A stretch of 6,261 nucleotides of DNA from CBDUXZ01 sp965371325 [NCBI: uncultured bacterium] (GTDB lineage Bacteria > JAUYMQ01), in the NCBI GenBank assembly GCA_965371325.1, contig CBDUXZ010000128.1, positions 1 to 6,261 on the forward strand, written 5' to 3'. This document shows, in pieces, positions 5,300 to 6,261 of this stretch (its first letter is position 1; each line of letters opens with the position of its first letter). The notes beneath the pieces were generated by a model. The model saw nothing but the letters and a program-made list of their open reading frames with translations, searched no databases and was not told the origin of the DNA. The position numbers and the translations under genes are program-made.

Positions 5300-6261
5300 A
5301 TGCTTCGAGAAGAGTTCGCTGAAAGCCTCCCGCTTCCCCTCGTCGACACCTTCGGACGAGAGCACGATTATCTTCGCATCTCCATCACCGATCGCTGCAA
5401 CCTGCGCTGCCAGTACTGCATGCCGGAGCACATGGCGTGGATGGAACGCGTGGACATCCTCACTTTCGAGGAGATCGTCCGGTTCACGCGGGTTGCCATC
5501 TCGGCCGGGGTGACGAAGGTTCGCATCACCGGCGGCGAGCCCCTTGTGCGAAGAGACGCGGTGAGCCTCATCGAGGGGCTGGGTTCCCTCGACGGGCTCA
5601 CCGATCTCTCTCTCACAACGAACGGTGTCCTGCTGCGCAAACTCTCCGAGCCGCTCTACAAGGCGGGGCTGCGCCGCGTGAACATCTCTCTCGATTCACT
5701 CCGCCCCGAGCGTTACCACACGCTCACCCGCCGCGACACGCTTCCCGCGGTGCTCGATGGGATCGAAGCGGCCCTCGATGCCGGTTTCTCTCCTGTCAAA
5801 ATCAACGCCGTCATGATGAAAGACGTGAACGTCGACGAGGCGCTCGACTTCGCGAAGCTTACCCGGAGCCGCCCCTTTCATGTGCGCTTCCTCGAGTACA
5901 TGCCCCTCGACGGACAGGGGCGCTGGAAGCGTGAGGACGTGGTGACCGGCGAGCAGATCCTGGCGCGCATCCGCTCGGCCGGCGAGGTCGAGCCCGTGGC
6001 CGGCGACGACCCTTCGGAAGTTGCTCGCCGCTGGCGTTTCAAGGACGGGATGGGCGAAATCGGCTTCATCAATCCGGTCAGCGAGCCATTCTGCGACACC
6101 TGCTCCCGCGTCCGTCTCACCGCCGACGGCATGATCAAGAACTGCCTGCTCGGAAACGACGAGTTCAACGTGAAGAGCATCATGCGTACGGGCGGCTCCG
6201 ACGAGCAGATCGCCGGTCTCATCCACCTGGCCGTCCGGATGAAGGCCGAGCACCACGGGAT
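5300..6261 (+). CDS. moaA: MoaA, GTP 3',8-cyclase of molybdenum cofactor biosynthesis (3' end beyond window)
   Basis: A radical SAM enzyme that converts GTP to 3',8-cyclo-7,8-dihydro-GTP, the first step of molybdopterin synthesis. MoaC takes the product to cyclic pyranopterin monophosphate. 320 residues are visible, and only about the last 10-20, including the usual C-terminal GG, lie past the window. The N-terminal 4Fe-4S cluster that binds SAM uses Cys33, Cys37 and Cys40 (CNLRCQYC). TGGEP, the SAM-binding stretch, is at 77-81. The C-terminal GTP-binding cluster uses Cys265, Cys268 and Cys282 in the family spacing CX2CX13C. Arg20 in FGRE and Arg270/Arg272 in CSRVR match arginines that bind GTP in characterised MoaA. 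ATG 5300 has a modest AAGAG five bases before it, and no other in-frame start is near. It is divergent from the exported two-domain protein. All key residues visible are intact, so the enzyme should be functional. Confidence 0.96.
   Translation, partial: MLREEFAESLPLPLVDTFGREHDYLRISITDRCNLRCQYCMPEHMAWMERVDILTFEEIVRFTRVAISAGVTKVRITGGEPLVRRDAVSLIEGLGSLDGLTDLSLTTNGVLLRKLSEPLYKAGLRRVNISLDSLRPERYHTLTRRDTLPAVLDGIEAALDAGFSPVKINAVMMKDVNVDEALDFAKLTRSRPFHVRFLEYMPLDGQGRWKREDVVTGEQILARIRSAGEVEPVAGDDPSEVARRWRFKDGMGEIGFINPVSEPFCDTCSRVRLTADGMIKNCLLGNDEFNVKSIMRTGGSDEQIAGLIHLAVRMKAEHHG

Overview
The window is GC-rich bacterial DNA with tightly packed genes, Shine-Dalgarno starts and Sec signal peptides. It carries a dispersed intergenic repeat whose accidental translation ('DCFVAALLAMT' on this strand, 'CHCEERSDEAI' on the other) turns up in many environmental Gram-negative genomes. 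Together with an exported NxxGxxxAF-repeat protein and a strong sigma-54 promoter match, this suggests a Gram-negative of the deltaproteobacterial (Desulfobacterota/Myxococcota) kind or a similar uncultured lineage. The taxonomy is inference only.

Layout: (1) 2-265, the 3' end of an unrecognised + strand gene. (2) 266-353, a gap holding the dispersed repeat, which runs almost into the ribosome binding site of the next gene. (3) 354-746 (+), a small PD-(D/E)XK nuclease-like protein. It converges, with an 8-nt gap, on (4) 755-1585 (-), a Dam-type adenine methyltransferase that keeps the residues Dam uses to read GATC. The pair may be a compact restriction-modification or DNA-protection module. 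(5) 1586-1721, a gap with a REP-like hairpin. (6) 1722-4007 (-), a 761-residue exported protein: signal peptide, eight NxxGxxxF motifs, a thrombospondin type 3 calcium-binding segment and a long C-terminal left-handed beta-helix without any histidine. (7) 4008-4220, its control region, with a near-consensus sigma-54 promoter and AT-rich inverted repeats upstream. (8) 4221-5204 (-), an exported protein that appears to hold two copies of a PsbP/DcrB-like fold. (9) 5205-5299, a divergent intergenic region with a perfect 11-bp inverted repeat. (10) 5300 to the window end (+), moaA, molybdenum cofactor biosynthesis, lacking only its last few residues.

Apart from the nuclease/methyltransferase pair, the genes do not form one obvious pathway. 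The most unusual items are the exported propeller-like/TSP3/beta-helix fusion under a probable sigma-54 promoter, and the convergent nuclease/Dam pair.
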